In this document: positions 1-7,282 of the stretch, in pieces | Layout: every line of letters starts with the position of its first letter | Numbering within the stretch: the first letter of the stretch is position 1 | DNA from: Streptomyces violaceoruber | GTDB taxonomy: Bacteria > Actinomycetota > Actinomycetes > Streptomycetales > Streptomycetaceae | Length of the DNA: 63,895 nucleotides | Direction of reading: 5' to 3' | Assembly: GCA_000720805.1 (NCBI GenBank) | Contig: JODI01000048.1 | Span: 1-63,895 of the forward strand | The notes under the pieces: model-generated | The model's database searches: none | Seen by the model: the letters and a program-made list of their open reading frames with translations, nothing else | Told to the model about the DNA's origin: nothing | Translations under genes and position numbers: made by a program

Positions 1-814
1 CTGGCAAAAGCCCTGGAGCGGGGGGAACGGGGGGAACGCGGCGGGTGTCCGCTTGTCGGACCACCACTGCCACCGCTCGACTCCCGTCGGCCGGCTTCAC
101 CTCGTCCGACGCTTGGGGCCGAGGCAGTTCAGGCCGATACGGGGTTCTGGCGGCGGAACCCGCAGGGGCGGCGGTCGTCACCACCCCCGGAACCGTCAGC
201 ACCAGGTCCCCGTACCCGTCGCTCCCCACCCGCGCCAACGCCTGCTGATGCAGTTCCCCGAGATCGGGCCGCCGCCCGCTGCGCAGAATCGTGGCGATCG
301 TCTTCATGTACGCCGGTGCGGCCACCACCCGCCGGGAGGACGACGGCGGCGCGATCCGGCCGTACACCGCGATGCCTCGGCCCGAGTCCAACGGGTTGGC
401 GCGCAGCCACGACCACGTCTCCGCGTCCGCGTGCAGGTCGAGGAGCAGGGTCGTCGACCCGGGGGTGCGCAGCCGGAGTTCCTCGCGGATCCAGTGCCAG
501 GGGAAGGCGGTGTAGCGGACGGTGGAGGGAGTGGTGCGGGCCAGTGCGAGGTGGGGCAGGTGCTGGCGGCGGTCCAGCGTGAGCTGGCCGGTGATGAACA
601 CCGTCAGCGGGCCGGGGGCGGTCGCGGCGGCCCGCAGCCGGGTGAGGACGGCCTGCGGCTCCAGCGGGTCGGCGAGCTCGACGACGTTCGCCGTGTCGGC
701 CCCCGACAGCACCGCGGGCGGCACGGCCGCCAGGACGGGAAGCACGGACGCCGCGTCCACCAGACAGCCCTTGCCCACCGGTGAGGCGGCGAGCAGCAGC
801 ACGGTTCCGGGCAT
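1..814 (-). CDS. Hypothetical protein, 3' part cut off by the window edge
   Basis: An open frame runs from an ATG at 814 down to base 1 without a stop, giving 271 visible residues. A GGAGGGA ribosome site lies just upstream of the ATG. The N-terminus reads MPGTVLLLAASPVGKG and looks cytoplasmic. The frame has the G/C third-position bias of real Streptomyces genes, whereas opposite-strand frames here are arginine-rich shadows. The last visible residues are rich in proline and valine, perhaps a linker to a domain outside the window. I do not recognise the family. It lies 69 bases behind the SpoIIE phosphatase on the same strand and may be co-transcribed with it. Confidence 0.75.
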   Translation of the reverse strand, partial: MPGTVLLLAASPVGKGCLVDAASVLPVLAAVPPAVLSGADTANVVELADPLEPQAVLTRLRAAATAPGPLTVFITGQLTLDRRQHLPHLALARTTPSTVRYTAFPWHWIREELRLRTPGSTTLLLDLHADAETWSWLRANPLDSGRGIAVYGRIAPPSSSRRVVAAPAYMKTIATILRSGRRPDLGELHQQALARVGSDGYGDLVLTVPGVVTTAAPAGSAARTPYRPELPRPQASDEVKPADGSRAVAVVVRQADTRRVPPVPPAPGLLP

Positions 815-883
815 CGGTCCCTCCCCATCCCCCGTCGATCACGTACGTCAGCACCGTAACCGCTGCGGCTGCAAAGCAGGACC

Positions 884-2197
884 TCAGGACTGCAAACGTC
901 CCTTTCGGGGGGTCTCGTCGCCCTCGTGGTCTTCGTCGCCCTCGTGGTCTTCGTCGCCCTCCTCGATCTCGTCGGCGTCATCGGCCGCGTCGGTCCGCCG
1001 TACCGCGAACACCGTCGTGTCGTCGGCCAGTCGGCCGCCGCAGTGGCGCAGGGTGCCGTCGCGGACCAGGGCGACCAGGCGGTGCGGGTCGGCGACGGCG
1101 GGGTCGGCGGCGACCGCGCGGACCACCTCGTCGGTGAGCGGGTAGAAGGCTCCGTCGCCGTCACGTGACTCGGTGACGCCGTCGGTGGTCAGCAGGATGG
1201 TGGTGCCGGGAGCGAGGGGGATCCGGCGCAGCGGGGGCAGCCCGTTCCCCAGGTCGGCCAGTCCGAGCGGGAGGCCGTCGCCGGGCGGCAGCTGCCGTAC
1301 GCCGTCGGGGCCGATCGCGAGCGGCGGCTCGTGGCCGAAGACGACGGCCTCCAGCACGCCGGGGGCGTCCGCGGGGAAGCCGAGCAGTACGGCGGTGGCG
1401 AACCGGTCACCGTCCTCCCGGCCCTGCGCGGCGACATGCAGCCCGTGCCGCCGCATCCGGATCTCCAGCCGGTCGGCGACGGTCGCGAGGTCCGCCTCGT
1501 GGTACCCGGCCTCCCGGAACGTACCGAGCAGCGCGGCCGCCGTCTCCACCGCGCCCAGCCCCTTGCCCTGCACGTCACCGAGGAGGACGCGGGTGCCGTG
1601 CAGGCCGGGCTGGATGTCGTAGAAGTCGCCGCCGACGCGGGCCTGGCTGTCGGCGGCGAGGTAGACGGCCGCGTGGTCCAGACCGCCCCACAGCGGCGGG
1701 AGCGGACGCAGCACGGTCCGGCGGATCGTCTCCGTGATGTCCCGCATGTGCAGCATGTCCCGCTCGCCGCGCACCCGTACCGCGCAGGCCAGCGTCGCGA
1801 GGAGACCGCCCAGGGCGACGAGGACGAAGTCCGCGAGGCCGATCCGGTACTGGTGCGGCCAGGCGACGTCGACCAGGAAGTACGTGAGGAGCGCGGCCAC
1901 CCCGAACGCGGCCGTCAGCGCCACCCCGCAGATCGCGGCGGCGATACCGGGCACCAGCACGATCCAGGAGATGATCCGGAACCTGCCGGTGGTGTTGAAG
2001 TCGATGCCGGTGACGGCGAACAGCAGCAGCAGCGGGGGCATCCAGGCGACACTGCGTCCCCGGACGCGCAGCACGTTCTGCCGGCGCAGGACCTCCCCCC
2101 GCCGCCCCGCCACCCGGCCGAGCGGACCCCGGCGGACGGGCCGGCCGTCGGCCGGCCGCAGCGCCCGGCCCGGCCCACCGTCATTCCCGGCCCTCAT
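884..2197 (-). CDS. Membrane-anchored SpoIIE/PP2C-type serine phosphatase
   Basis: About 437 residues from an ATG at 2197; an in-frame ATG at 2239 is the alternative start. A basic N-terminus is followed by about four hydrophobic segments (roughly residues 50-140), then a cytoplasmic PP2C-SpoIIE domain. Phosphatase motifs are visible: VGGDFYD, LGDVQGKG, the later GHEPP and TTDGVTESRDGDGAFY, and LADDTTVF near the end. Members typically dephosphorylate anti-anti-sigma factors; the partner here is not encoded nearby. The C-terminus is an acidic tail built from a repeated EDHEGD unit, encoded by an 18-bp tandem repeat at 915-962. The family is clear; the substrate is unknown. Confidence 0.93.
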   Translation of the reverse strand: MRAGNDGGPGRALRPADGRPVRRGPLGRVAGRRGEVLRRQNVLRVRGRSVAWMPPLLLLFAVTGIDFNTTGRFRIISWIVLVPGIAAAICGVALTAAFGVAALLTYFLVDVAWPHQYRIGLADFVLVALGGLLATLACAVRVRGERDMLHMRDITETIRRTVLRPLPPLWGGLDHAAVYLAADSQARVGGDFYDIQPGLHGTRVLLGDVQGKGLGAVETAAALLGTFREAGYHEADLATVADRLEIRMRRHGLHVAAQGREDGDRFATAVLLGFPADAPGVLEAVVFGHEPPLAIGPDGVRQLPPGDGLPLGLADLGNGLPPLRRIPLAPGTTILLTTDGVTESRDGDGAFYPLTDEVVRAVAADPAVADPHRLVALVRDGTLRHCGGRLADDTTVFAVRRTDAADDADEIEEGDEDHEGDEDHEGDETPRKGRLQS

Positions 2198-2334
2198 GGG
2201 CCTCAGCGAACCACGACACCCCGGCGCCCGCATCCGCACCGCACCAAGTCGAACAGGCCGCTCCGCCGACTTGCCAGGGCCTGTCCCCAGGTGTGCTCTG
2301 GAAGGCGGGGGCGAGGAGAGAGAGGAGCGCTCTC

Positions 2335-2808
2335 ATGGCTCATGCGGCACCCACGTCCGGCCGACTGCGCGCAGCGCGACGCCGGGCCATGGCCCGTCAG
2401 GTCAGGCCGGTCCGTACACCCGACATCTTCGACGAGCGGGTCCACCGGATCGCCAGGTTCGCGATCCCGGTCGTCCTCGGGCTCGTCTACGGCTACTGGG
2501 CGGCGGCCAACCGGCGCGACGGCGGCCCCCTCACCGGCTGGAACGTCCTGTTCGGCTTCGTCACCGCGATCGCGTTCATCGTGCTGTGCATCGCCGTGGC
2601 GACTTTCGCCCCGCTGCTCCAGCGCGAACTGCACTCGGGCGTGAAGTCCGCGTTCGCCGGCGCGGCCGTCGGCTTCCTCTACAGCCAGACCGGCGAGAGC
2701 GTGCTCCGGTCCACCGCCCTGGGGCTGGCGGTCGCGGTGGCCGTCTACGGCGTGTTCTTCTACCGCTACTACACACGCGAGGACGCGGAGGGCAACCGCA
2801 TCCGCTGA
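2335..2808 (+). CDS. Small integral membrane protein of unknown function
   Basis: 157 residues from an ATG at 2335, preceded by a GAG/GGAG-rich ribosome site. Residues 1-40 are basic (RLRAARRRAMARQ). Three or four hydrophobic segments follow, beginning FAIPVVLGLVYGYWAA and ending AVAVYGVFFYRYY, with a short charged tail. An in-frame ATG at 2293 would add 14 residues but lacks a good ribosome site. It is divergent from the SpoIIE phosphatase and ends at a strong hairpin. I do not recognise a named family. Confidence 0.8.
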   Translation: MAHAAPTSGRLRAARRRAMARQVRPVRTPDIFDERVHRIARFAIPVVLGLVYGYWAAANRRDGGPLTGWNVLFGFVTAIAFIVLCIAVATFAPLLQRELHSGVKSAFAGAAVGFLYSQTGESVLRSTALGLAVAVAVYGVFFYRYYTREDAEGNRIR

Positions 2809-2871
2809 CCGCCCGAGGCCGACCGCCCGTGCCGACCGCCTCCACGGACGGCACGACCTTGCGCGGACGAC

Positions 2872-2915
2872 ACAGCGGTCGGGCCCCGGCGCGTTCGCCG
2901 GGGCCCGACCGCTGT
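2872..2915. terminator. Bidirectional terminator hairpin, 20-bp perfect stem
   Basis: Arms 2872-2891 and 2896-2915 are exact inverted complements around a CGTT loop. The hairpin lies between two convergent genes (membrane protein on +, SH3 protein on -), so it can serve both. There is no U-tract, as is usual for Streptomyces. Confidence 0.9.
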
Positions 2916-2932
2916 CGCCCTTCTTCGGCCGC

Positions 2933-3487
2933 TCAGTCGGCCCAGGTCTCGTTCCCACCCGAGTCGCTCCGGTCGCTCTGGTCGGCGTCGCGCCAGTCGC
3001 GCCAGTCGCGCCAGTGGTCGTCCTTCCACCGCGGACCGTGGTCCGCGCAGGTCGGCACCGAGCGTCCGCCCGTGTCGACGAACGCGGCGCTCGCCCAACC
3101 GTGGGCGCCGGCCAGCCGGTACCAGTTCGGGTTGCCGTTGACGCGCTGGCCACGGACCACGCACGTGACATGGACCCGGCTGCCCGGCGGGAGCCGGTCG
3201 ACGACGGCGGAGTGCGTGGTGGGCGCCGCCCGCACGTTGAGGGCGGTGCGGGAGACGACGGTGCCCCGGATCGGGCCACGGCCGTGTCGGCCGTCGTCGC
3301 GCCCGTCGCCGTCACCGTGGCCGTGGCCGTGGCCGTGGGCATGGGTCGGTGAGGTCGTTGAGGTAGGTGAGGTAGGTGAACTCGGCAGGGCCGCGGCTGC
3401 CGCGCCGGTGCCCGCCGTGGCGGCGACGAACGTGCCGCCGGTGAGCAGGATCGCGGCCATGGTCCGCAGGGCCGGAGTCGTGCGCAT
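2933..3487 (-). CDS. Secreted SH3-domain protein
   Basis: 184 residues. The start at 3487 is supported by a GGAGG ribosome site. Residues 1-34 are a Sec-type signal peptide (MRTTPALRTMAAILLTGG, then an alanine-rich cleavage region). A low-complexity linker of S/T/P and HGHGHGDGDG follows, then a bacterial SH3 domain (about 75-145) with the typical ALNVRAAPTTHSAVVDRLPPGS and GWASAAFVDT elements. Such domains usually bind cell-wall peptides. The tail repeats WRDWRDWRDA. The His/Asp-rich linker could bind metal, which is inference. It probably acts outside the membrane. Confidence 0.88.
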   Translation of the reverse strand: MRTTPALRTMAAILLTGGTFVAATAGTGAAAAALPSSPTSPTSTTSPTHAHGHGHGHGDGDGRDDGRHGRGPIRGTVVSRTALNVRAAPTTHSAVVDRLPPGSRVHVTCVVRGQRVNGNPNWYRLAGAHGWASAAFVDTGGRSVPTCADHGPRWKDDHWRDWRDWRDADQSDRSDSGGNETWAD

Positions 3488-3524
3488 GTATCGGCCTCCT
3501 TCTCCCCAGAACCAGGAAACACCC

Positions 3525-3536
3525 GTTCAGGTGAAC
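3525..3536. promoter_or_regulatory. 12-bp palindrome upstream of the SH3 gene
   Basis: GTTCAGGTGAAC is perfectly symmetric apart from its GG centre and lies 38-49 bases upstream of the SH3 gene start, where an operator would sit. On the minus strand it contains GGTTCACCTGA, which resembles one PHO-box unit, but the following unit is poor. The binding protein is unknown. Confidence 0.35.
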
Positions 3537-3719
3537 CCTCCACCGGAGGGCGGACTCCCCAGTTCCACCAAGGGTTCCGGCCCGTTCCACGGGCCGTGGC
3601 ACCCCGGTGCCCGATACGCCCATCTGCAGTCACCCCGCTCGCACTCCCGGCCCGCAGCCACTTGTCTGGAAACCGCCACGTCCGGTCGAGGCCTGACCCG
3701 GCTCGAAAAGGAGTACGAC

Positions 3720-4112
3720 GTGCTGGATGTCGCCGGTTTCTGGCTGCCCGTCACGGCGGCCGTCCTCGCGGTCGCCGTGATCGCCGTCGCGGCCTGCCGC
3801 CGCCGCGCGGTCACCGCGACCTCCCTCGGCACCGCGCTCGGCGGCGCCCTCCTCGGTCTCACCGTCGCGATCGGCCGCCGGCTCACCCTGGCCGATCTGT
3901 CCGACCGTGCCCACCGGTCCGCCTCCGGCACGATCTACGACGCCCTCACCGCCACCCTGCGCACGGTCTCCTGGCTGCTCGTCACGCTCGGTCTGACGGT
4001 GGCCCTGACCTCCTGGCTCACCGTCCGTTACGGCCGCCTCGTGCCACGTCGGCGAGCGTCCGCAGCGCCCGCCGCAGATCAGGTTCAGCAACCGACGCGA
4101 GCCCGAGTCTGA
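3720..4112 (+). CDS. Small membrane protein with three hydrophobic segments
   Basis: 130 residues from a GTG at 3720 with an AAAAGGAG ribosome site seven bases upstream. The first segment is FWLPVTAAVLAVAVIAVAA, followed by CRRRAV, a second hydrophobic stretch, a polar loop (RLTLADLSDRAHRSASG) and a third segment (TVSWLLVTLGLTVALTSWL). The C-terminus is basic and cytoplasmic. The last 95 bases overlap tail-to-tail with the MocR gene on the other strand. I do not recognise a family. The start is well supported. Confidence 0.78.
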   Translation: MLDVAGFWLPVTAAVLAVAVIAVAACRRRAVTATSLGTALGGALLGLTVAIGRRLTLADLSDRAHRSASGTIYDALTATLRTVSWLLVTLGLTVALTSWLTVRYGRLVPRRRASAAPAADQVQQPTRARV

Positions 4113-5352
4113 CCGCGTCCGGTGTGCGGCTGCGGTCCACGACGAAGTCGGGACCCGGCGTGACGGCGATCCCGTGCGCCGCCGCGGCGGCCGTGAAGGT
4201 GTCCGCACGCCAGGGGGCGGGCAGTTCCCACCAGGCGTAGTAGGCGCGCGGATCGGACCGTACGCGAAAGCCGTGCAGCTCCGCCGCGAGGATCCGCTGC
4301 CGCCGCGCCGCGTCCGCCCGCTTCGCGGCGACCAGTCGCGCCACCGTCCCGTCCCCGGACCACCGCACCGCCGCCTCCAGCGCGAACCGCCCCGCGCTCC
4401 ACCCGCCGGACCGGACGGCGGCGGCCACGGCGGCCACCCGGTGCGGCGGTACGACGAGAAAGCCGACGGTGAGCCCGGGCGCGACCCGCTTGGACAGGCC
4501 GTCGACGACGTGGGTGAGGCCGGGGGCGTGGACGACGAGCGGGGGGACCGGGTCGGCGAGGAAGGACCAGATGCGGTCCTCGACGACCGGGATGTCCAAA
4601 CCGGTGACCACGACAGCGAGTTGCCGCTTGCGCTCCTCACTCATGGTCAGGGACGTCGGGTTGTGCAGCGTCGGCTGGAGGTAGAGGGCGGACAGGGGCG
4701 CCGTGCGGTGCGCCGCGGCGACGGAGTCGGGCCGTGGACCCTCGTCGTCCGAGACCAAGGGCACCAGCCTGATGCCGAGCCGTTCGGCCACCTCCTTGAC
4801 CACCGGATACGTCAGCGCCTCGACTCCGACCCGGCCGCCCGGCCGCACCAGGGAGGCGAGGACGGCGGCGATCGCCTGGCGGGCGTTGCCGGCGAACAGG
4901 AACCGGTCGGGCGCGGGACGCCAGGCAGGGCCGGCGAGCAGGGCGGCGGCCGCCTCCCGGGCCTCGGGGGTGCCGGTGGCGGCGGCCGGGCGGAGGGCCT
5001 CGGTCAGGACGTCCGGTCGCAGCAGCGGCGCGAGGGTGGGCGCGAGAATCTCCGCCTGGCCCGGCGCGGACGGATAGTTGAGCTCCAGGTTGACGGGAGC
5101 GGGCGTGGCCGCCTCGGTGAGCGCCCGGCCCGTCGGCCCCGCCGGAGCCGCCCGCACGAAGGTCCCGCGTCCCACCTCGCCGACGACCAGTCCCCGCCGT
5201 ACGAGTTCGCCGTACACCCGCTCCGCCGTGGACCCGGCGATCTGGTGCCGCCGCGCGAACAGCCGCTGCGGGGGCAGCCGTTGGCCCGGCTTGAGCCGTC
5301 CGGAGGTGATGTCGTCGGCGAGCCGGTCGGCGATGTGCCGGTAGTCGTTCAC
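4018..5352 (-). CDS. MocR-type regulator (GntR HTH fused to PLP aminotransferase-like domain)
   Basis: 444 residues from a GTG at 5352. Residues 1-70 are a GntR winged helix (DDITSGRLKPGQRLPPQR, GSTAERVYGELVRRGL). The rest is a fold-type I aminotransferase-like domain with the PLP-lysine region DGLSKRVAPGLTVGF. MocR proteins use PLP or an amine ligand to control a divergent target, here most likely the adjacent alpha/beta hydrolase. Two exact 12-base direct repeats lie in the divergent promoter, the operator form known for MocR proteins. Some members control pyridoxal synthesis, but no pdx gene is present, so the ligand is open. Confidence 0.92.
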   Translation of the reverse strand: MNDYRHIADRLADDITSGRLKPGQRLPPQRLFARRHQIAGSTAERVYGELVRRGLVVGEVGRGTFVRAAPAGPTGRALTEAATPAPVNLELNYPSAPGQAEILAPTLAPLLRPDVLTEALRPAAATGTPEAREAAAALLAGPAWRPAPDRFLFAGNARQAIAAVLASLVRPGGRVGVEALTYPVVKEVAERLGIRLVPLVSDDEGPRPDSVAAAHRTAPLSALYLQPTLHNPTSLTMSEERKRQLAVVVTGLDIPVVEDRIWSFLADPVPPLVVHAPGLTHVVDGLSKRVAPGLTVGFLVVPPHRVAAVAAAVRSGGWSAGRFALEAAVRWSGDGTVARLVAAKRADAARRQRILAAELHGFRVRSDPRAYYAWWELPAPWRADTFTAAAAAHGIAVTPGPDFVVDRSRTPDAVRLGLASVAEPDLRRALRTLADVARGGRNGR

Positions 5353-5366
5353 GGAGAGCCCCCAGG

Positions 5367-5401
5367 ATTGCACCGAGGGCAAAGATCTTATTGCACCGAG
5401 G
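5367..5401. promoter_or_regulatory. Direct-repeat operator and overlapping leaderless promoter
   Basis: ATTGCACCGAGG occurs twice, at 5367-5378 and 5390-5401, spaced 23 bases start to start. The second copy contains TTGCAC (5391-5396), which with TAGGGT at 5415-5420 forms a -35/-10 pair with an 18-base spacer. Transcription would begin at or next to the ATG at 5428, so the hydrolase mRNA is probably leaderless; no ribosome site is visible before it. A MocR protein on the repeats would cover the -35 box. Confidence 0.65.
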
Positions 5402-5427
5402 AGTTGGGGCGCTCTAGGGTCCTTCAC

Positions 5428-6249
5428 ATGACCCCTTTCCCGGCGTCCCTCGCATACGAGGACAAAGGCTCTGATACTTCCCGCGCTCCCCTGGTCCTGG
5501 TCCACGGCCACCCCTTCGACCACACCATGTGGGCCCCGCAGATCGCGGAGTTCTCCGCCACCCGCCGGGTGATCGCCCCGGACCTGCGCGGCTACGGCGC
5601 CTCCCGCACAGCCCCGGGAGCCAACGGCGCCCCGACAGCCCCCGGCGTCACCGACTTCGCGCAGTTCGCCCAGGACATCGGTGCGCTGCTGGACGACCTG
5701 AAGGTGGACACCTTCGTCCTCGCCGGTCTCTCCATGGGCGGCCAGATCGCGATGGACGGCTACCGCCAGTTCGGCGACCGCGTCCGCGGCCTGGTCCTCG
5801 CGGACACCTTCCCGGCGGCGGAGACCCCCGAGGGCGTGACCTTCCGCAACACCCTCGCGGACCGCCTCCTCGCGGAGGGCATGCGGGGATACGCCGACGA
5901 GGTCCTGGACAAGATGGTGGCCCCGTCCGCCGACGCCGAGGTCAGGGCCCACGTCCACCGCATGATGACGGCCGCGCCCCCCGAGGGCGCCGCCGCGGCC
6001 CTGCGCGCCCGGGCCGGCCGGCCCGACTACCGCGAGCTGCTGACCCGGATCACCGTCCCCGCGCTGGTCGTCGTCGGCGCCGACGACACCTACACCCCCG
6101 TCTCCGACGCCGAGGCCATGCACGCGGCCCTCCCCGACTCCACGCTCCGGGTGATCGAGGGCGCCGCCCATCTGCCCAACCTGGAGCGGGCGGCGGAGTT
6201 CAACGAGGCGCTGCGCGAGTTCCTGGCGCGGGTGGACGACGCCTCGTAA
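5428..6249 (+). CDS. Alpha/beta hydrolase
   Basis: 273 residues. The fold is complete: VLVHGHPFDHTMW forms the oxyanion region, GLSMGG is the nucleophile elbow with the catalytic serine, VVVGADDTYTP holds the acid and GAAHLPNLE the histidine near the C-terminus. No signal peptide or membrane segment is visible, so it should be cytoplasmic. It is divergent from the MocR regulator and its promoter overlaps the predicted operator, so control by that regulator is likely. The family covers esterases, lactonases and haloperoxidase-like enzymes; the substrate cannot be read from sequence. Confidence 0.93.
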   Translation: MTPFPASLAYEDKGSDTSRAPLVLVHGHPFDHTMWAPQIAEFSATRRVIAPDLRGYGASRTAPGANGAPTAPGVTDFAQFAQDIGALLDDLKVDTFVLAGLSMGGQIAMDGYRQFGDRVRGLVLADTFPAAETPEGVTFRNTLADRLLAEGMRGYADEVLDKMVAPSADAEVRAHVHRMMTAAPPEGAAAALRARAGRPDYRELLTRITVPALVVVGADDTYTPVSDAEAMHAALPDSTLRVIEGAAHLPNLERAAEFNEALREFLARVDDAS

Positions 6250-6259
6250 CCTCGGGACG

Positions 6260-7216
6260 GTGGACAAGCGGCGGGGGCGGCTACTCGGTGTCTGGGCGTC
6301 CGCTCTGCTGTTCGCCGGTGTCAGCGTGGTCGTCGGATGCCGGCTCGCTGACACCGACGGCATCACCCCCGTCCCCCAACTCCTCGCCTTCCTGCCCTGG
6401 TTGCTGGCACCCGCCGGCCTGGGCCTGGCGCTGGCGCTGCTGTCCCAGTGGTGGACCGGAGTGGTGTGGGCGGTCGTCGTCCTGGGGCTGCTGGCCTGGT
6501 ACACCGAGCCGTACGGCAGGACCACCGACCCCGGCGGCAGGTCGCTGGCCACGTTCCGCGTCCTGACCTCGAACGTCGAGTTCGGGCGGGCCGCCGACGC
6601 CCTCGTCACCGCCGTCCGGCGGGAGCGGCCGGACGTCGTGTTCGTCGAGGAGTGCGAGTACACCTGCGCCGCGACCCTCGAGCGCGACCTCGGCGCCGCC
6701 TACCCGCACCGGCGGGCCGTGGTGGCGGGCGGCTCGGAAGGCTCCGTCATCCTCAGCCGCTTCCCGCTCAGGCCCACCGGCGGCCTGCCCGGCGCGATGG
6801 CCATGCCCGGCGCCCTCGCCGACGTGGACGGGAACCCCGTACGCCTCCAACTCGCGCACCCCATGCCCCCGCTGCCCGGCCAACTCGGCGTCTGGCGGCG
6901 TGAACTGGGCGAGCTTCGCGACTTCGCCGCCGCCCACACGGACACCCCCACCGTCCTGGCCGGCGACTTCAACGCCTCCCAGGACCACGCGGCCTTCCGC
7001 CGCATCCTCGACACCGGCCTGCGCGACTGTGCCCGCCTCGCCGGAGCCGGCCGCACCCCCACCTGGCCGGCCCGCACCACCCCCACCCTGGGCGCGCAGA
7101 TCGACCACGTCCTGGTGTCCCGGCAGTTCTCCGCCCGCGACGCCCGCTTCCTCGACCTGGCCGCCACCGACCACCGGGCGCTGCTCGTGGACATCACGCT
7201 GCACCGGCGGGAATGA
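6260..7216 (+). CDS. Membrane-anchored endonuclease/exonuclease/phosphatase (EEP) family protein
   Basis: 318 residues from a GTG at 6260, 10 bases behind the hydrolase and likely co-transcribed with it. Residues 1-85 hold three hydrophobic segments. The EEP catalytic domain follows, with LTSNVEFG, an acidic pair in VVFVEECEY, LAGDFNAS, QIDHVLVS and TDHRALLVDI. These are the metal and catalytic elements of the DNase I/sphingomyelinase fold. By topology the catalytic domain most likely faces outside. Related proteins hydrolyse nucleic acids or phosphodiesters; the substrate is not predictable here. Confidence 0.9.
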   Translation: MDKRRGRLLGVWASALLFAGVSVVVGCRLADTDGITPVPQLLAFLPWLLAPAGLGLALALLSQWWTGVVWAVVVLGLLAWYTEPYGRTTDPGGRSLATFRVLTSNVEFGRAADALVTAVRRERPDVVFVEECEYTCAATLERDLGAAYPHRRAVVAGGSEGSVILSRFPLRPTGGLPGAMAMPGALADVDGNPVRLQLAHPMPPLPGQLGVWRRELGELRDFAAAHTDTPTVLAGDFNASQDHAAFRRILDTGLRDCARLAGAGRTPTWPARTTPTLGAQIDHVLVSRQFSARDARFLDLAATDHRALLVDITLHRRE

Positions 7217-7282
7217 CGGGCGTACAGGTGGAGGGGAGGCGGTACGAGACCGCCCCCTCTCCCCTTCCTCTGCCTCTCCCGG

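Noticed and set aside
1734..3719. A long plus-strand reading frame leading into the 3720 gene
   Set aside because: It crosses the SpoIIE, membrane-protein and SH3 genes in other frames. The ribosome site at 3708-3713 and the start of hydrophobic sequence support the short gene from GTG 3720.
5353..6663. An N-terminal extension of the MocR frame across the hydrolase gene
   Set aside because: The extra part is antisense to the hydrolase and EEP genes and is shadow sequence; the winged helix begins directly at GTG 5352.
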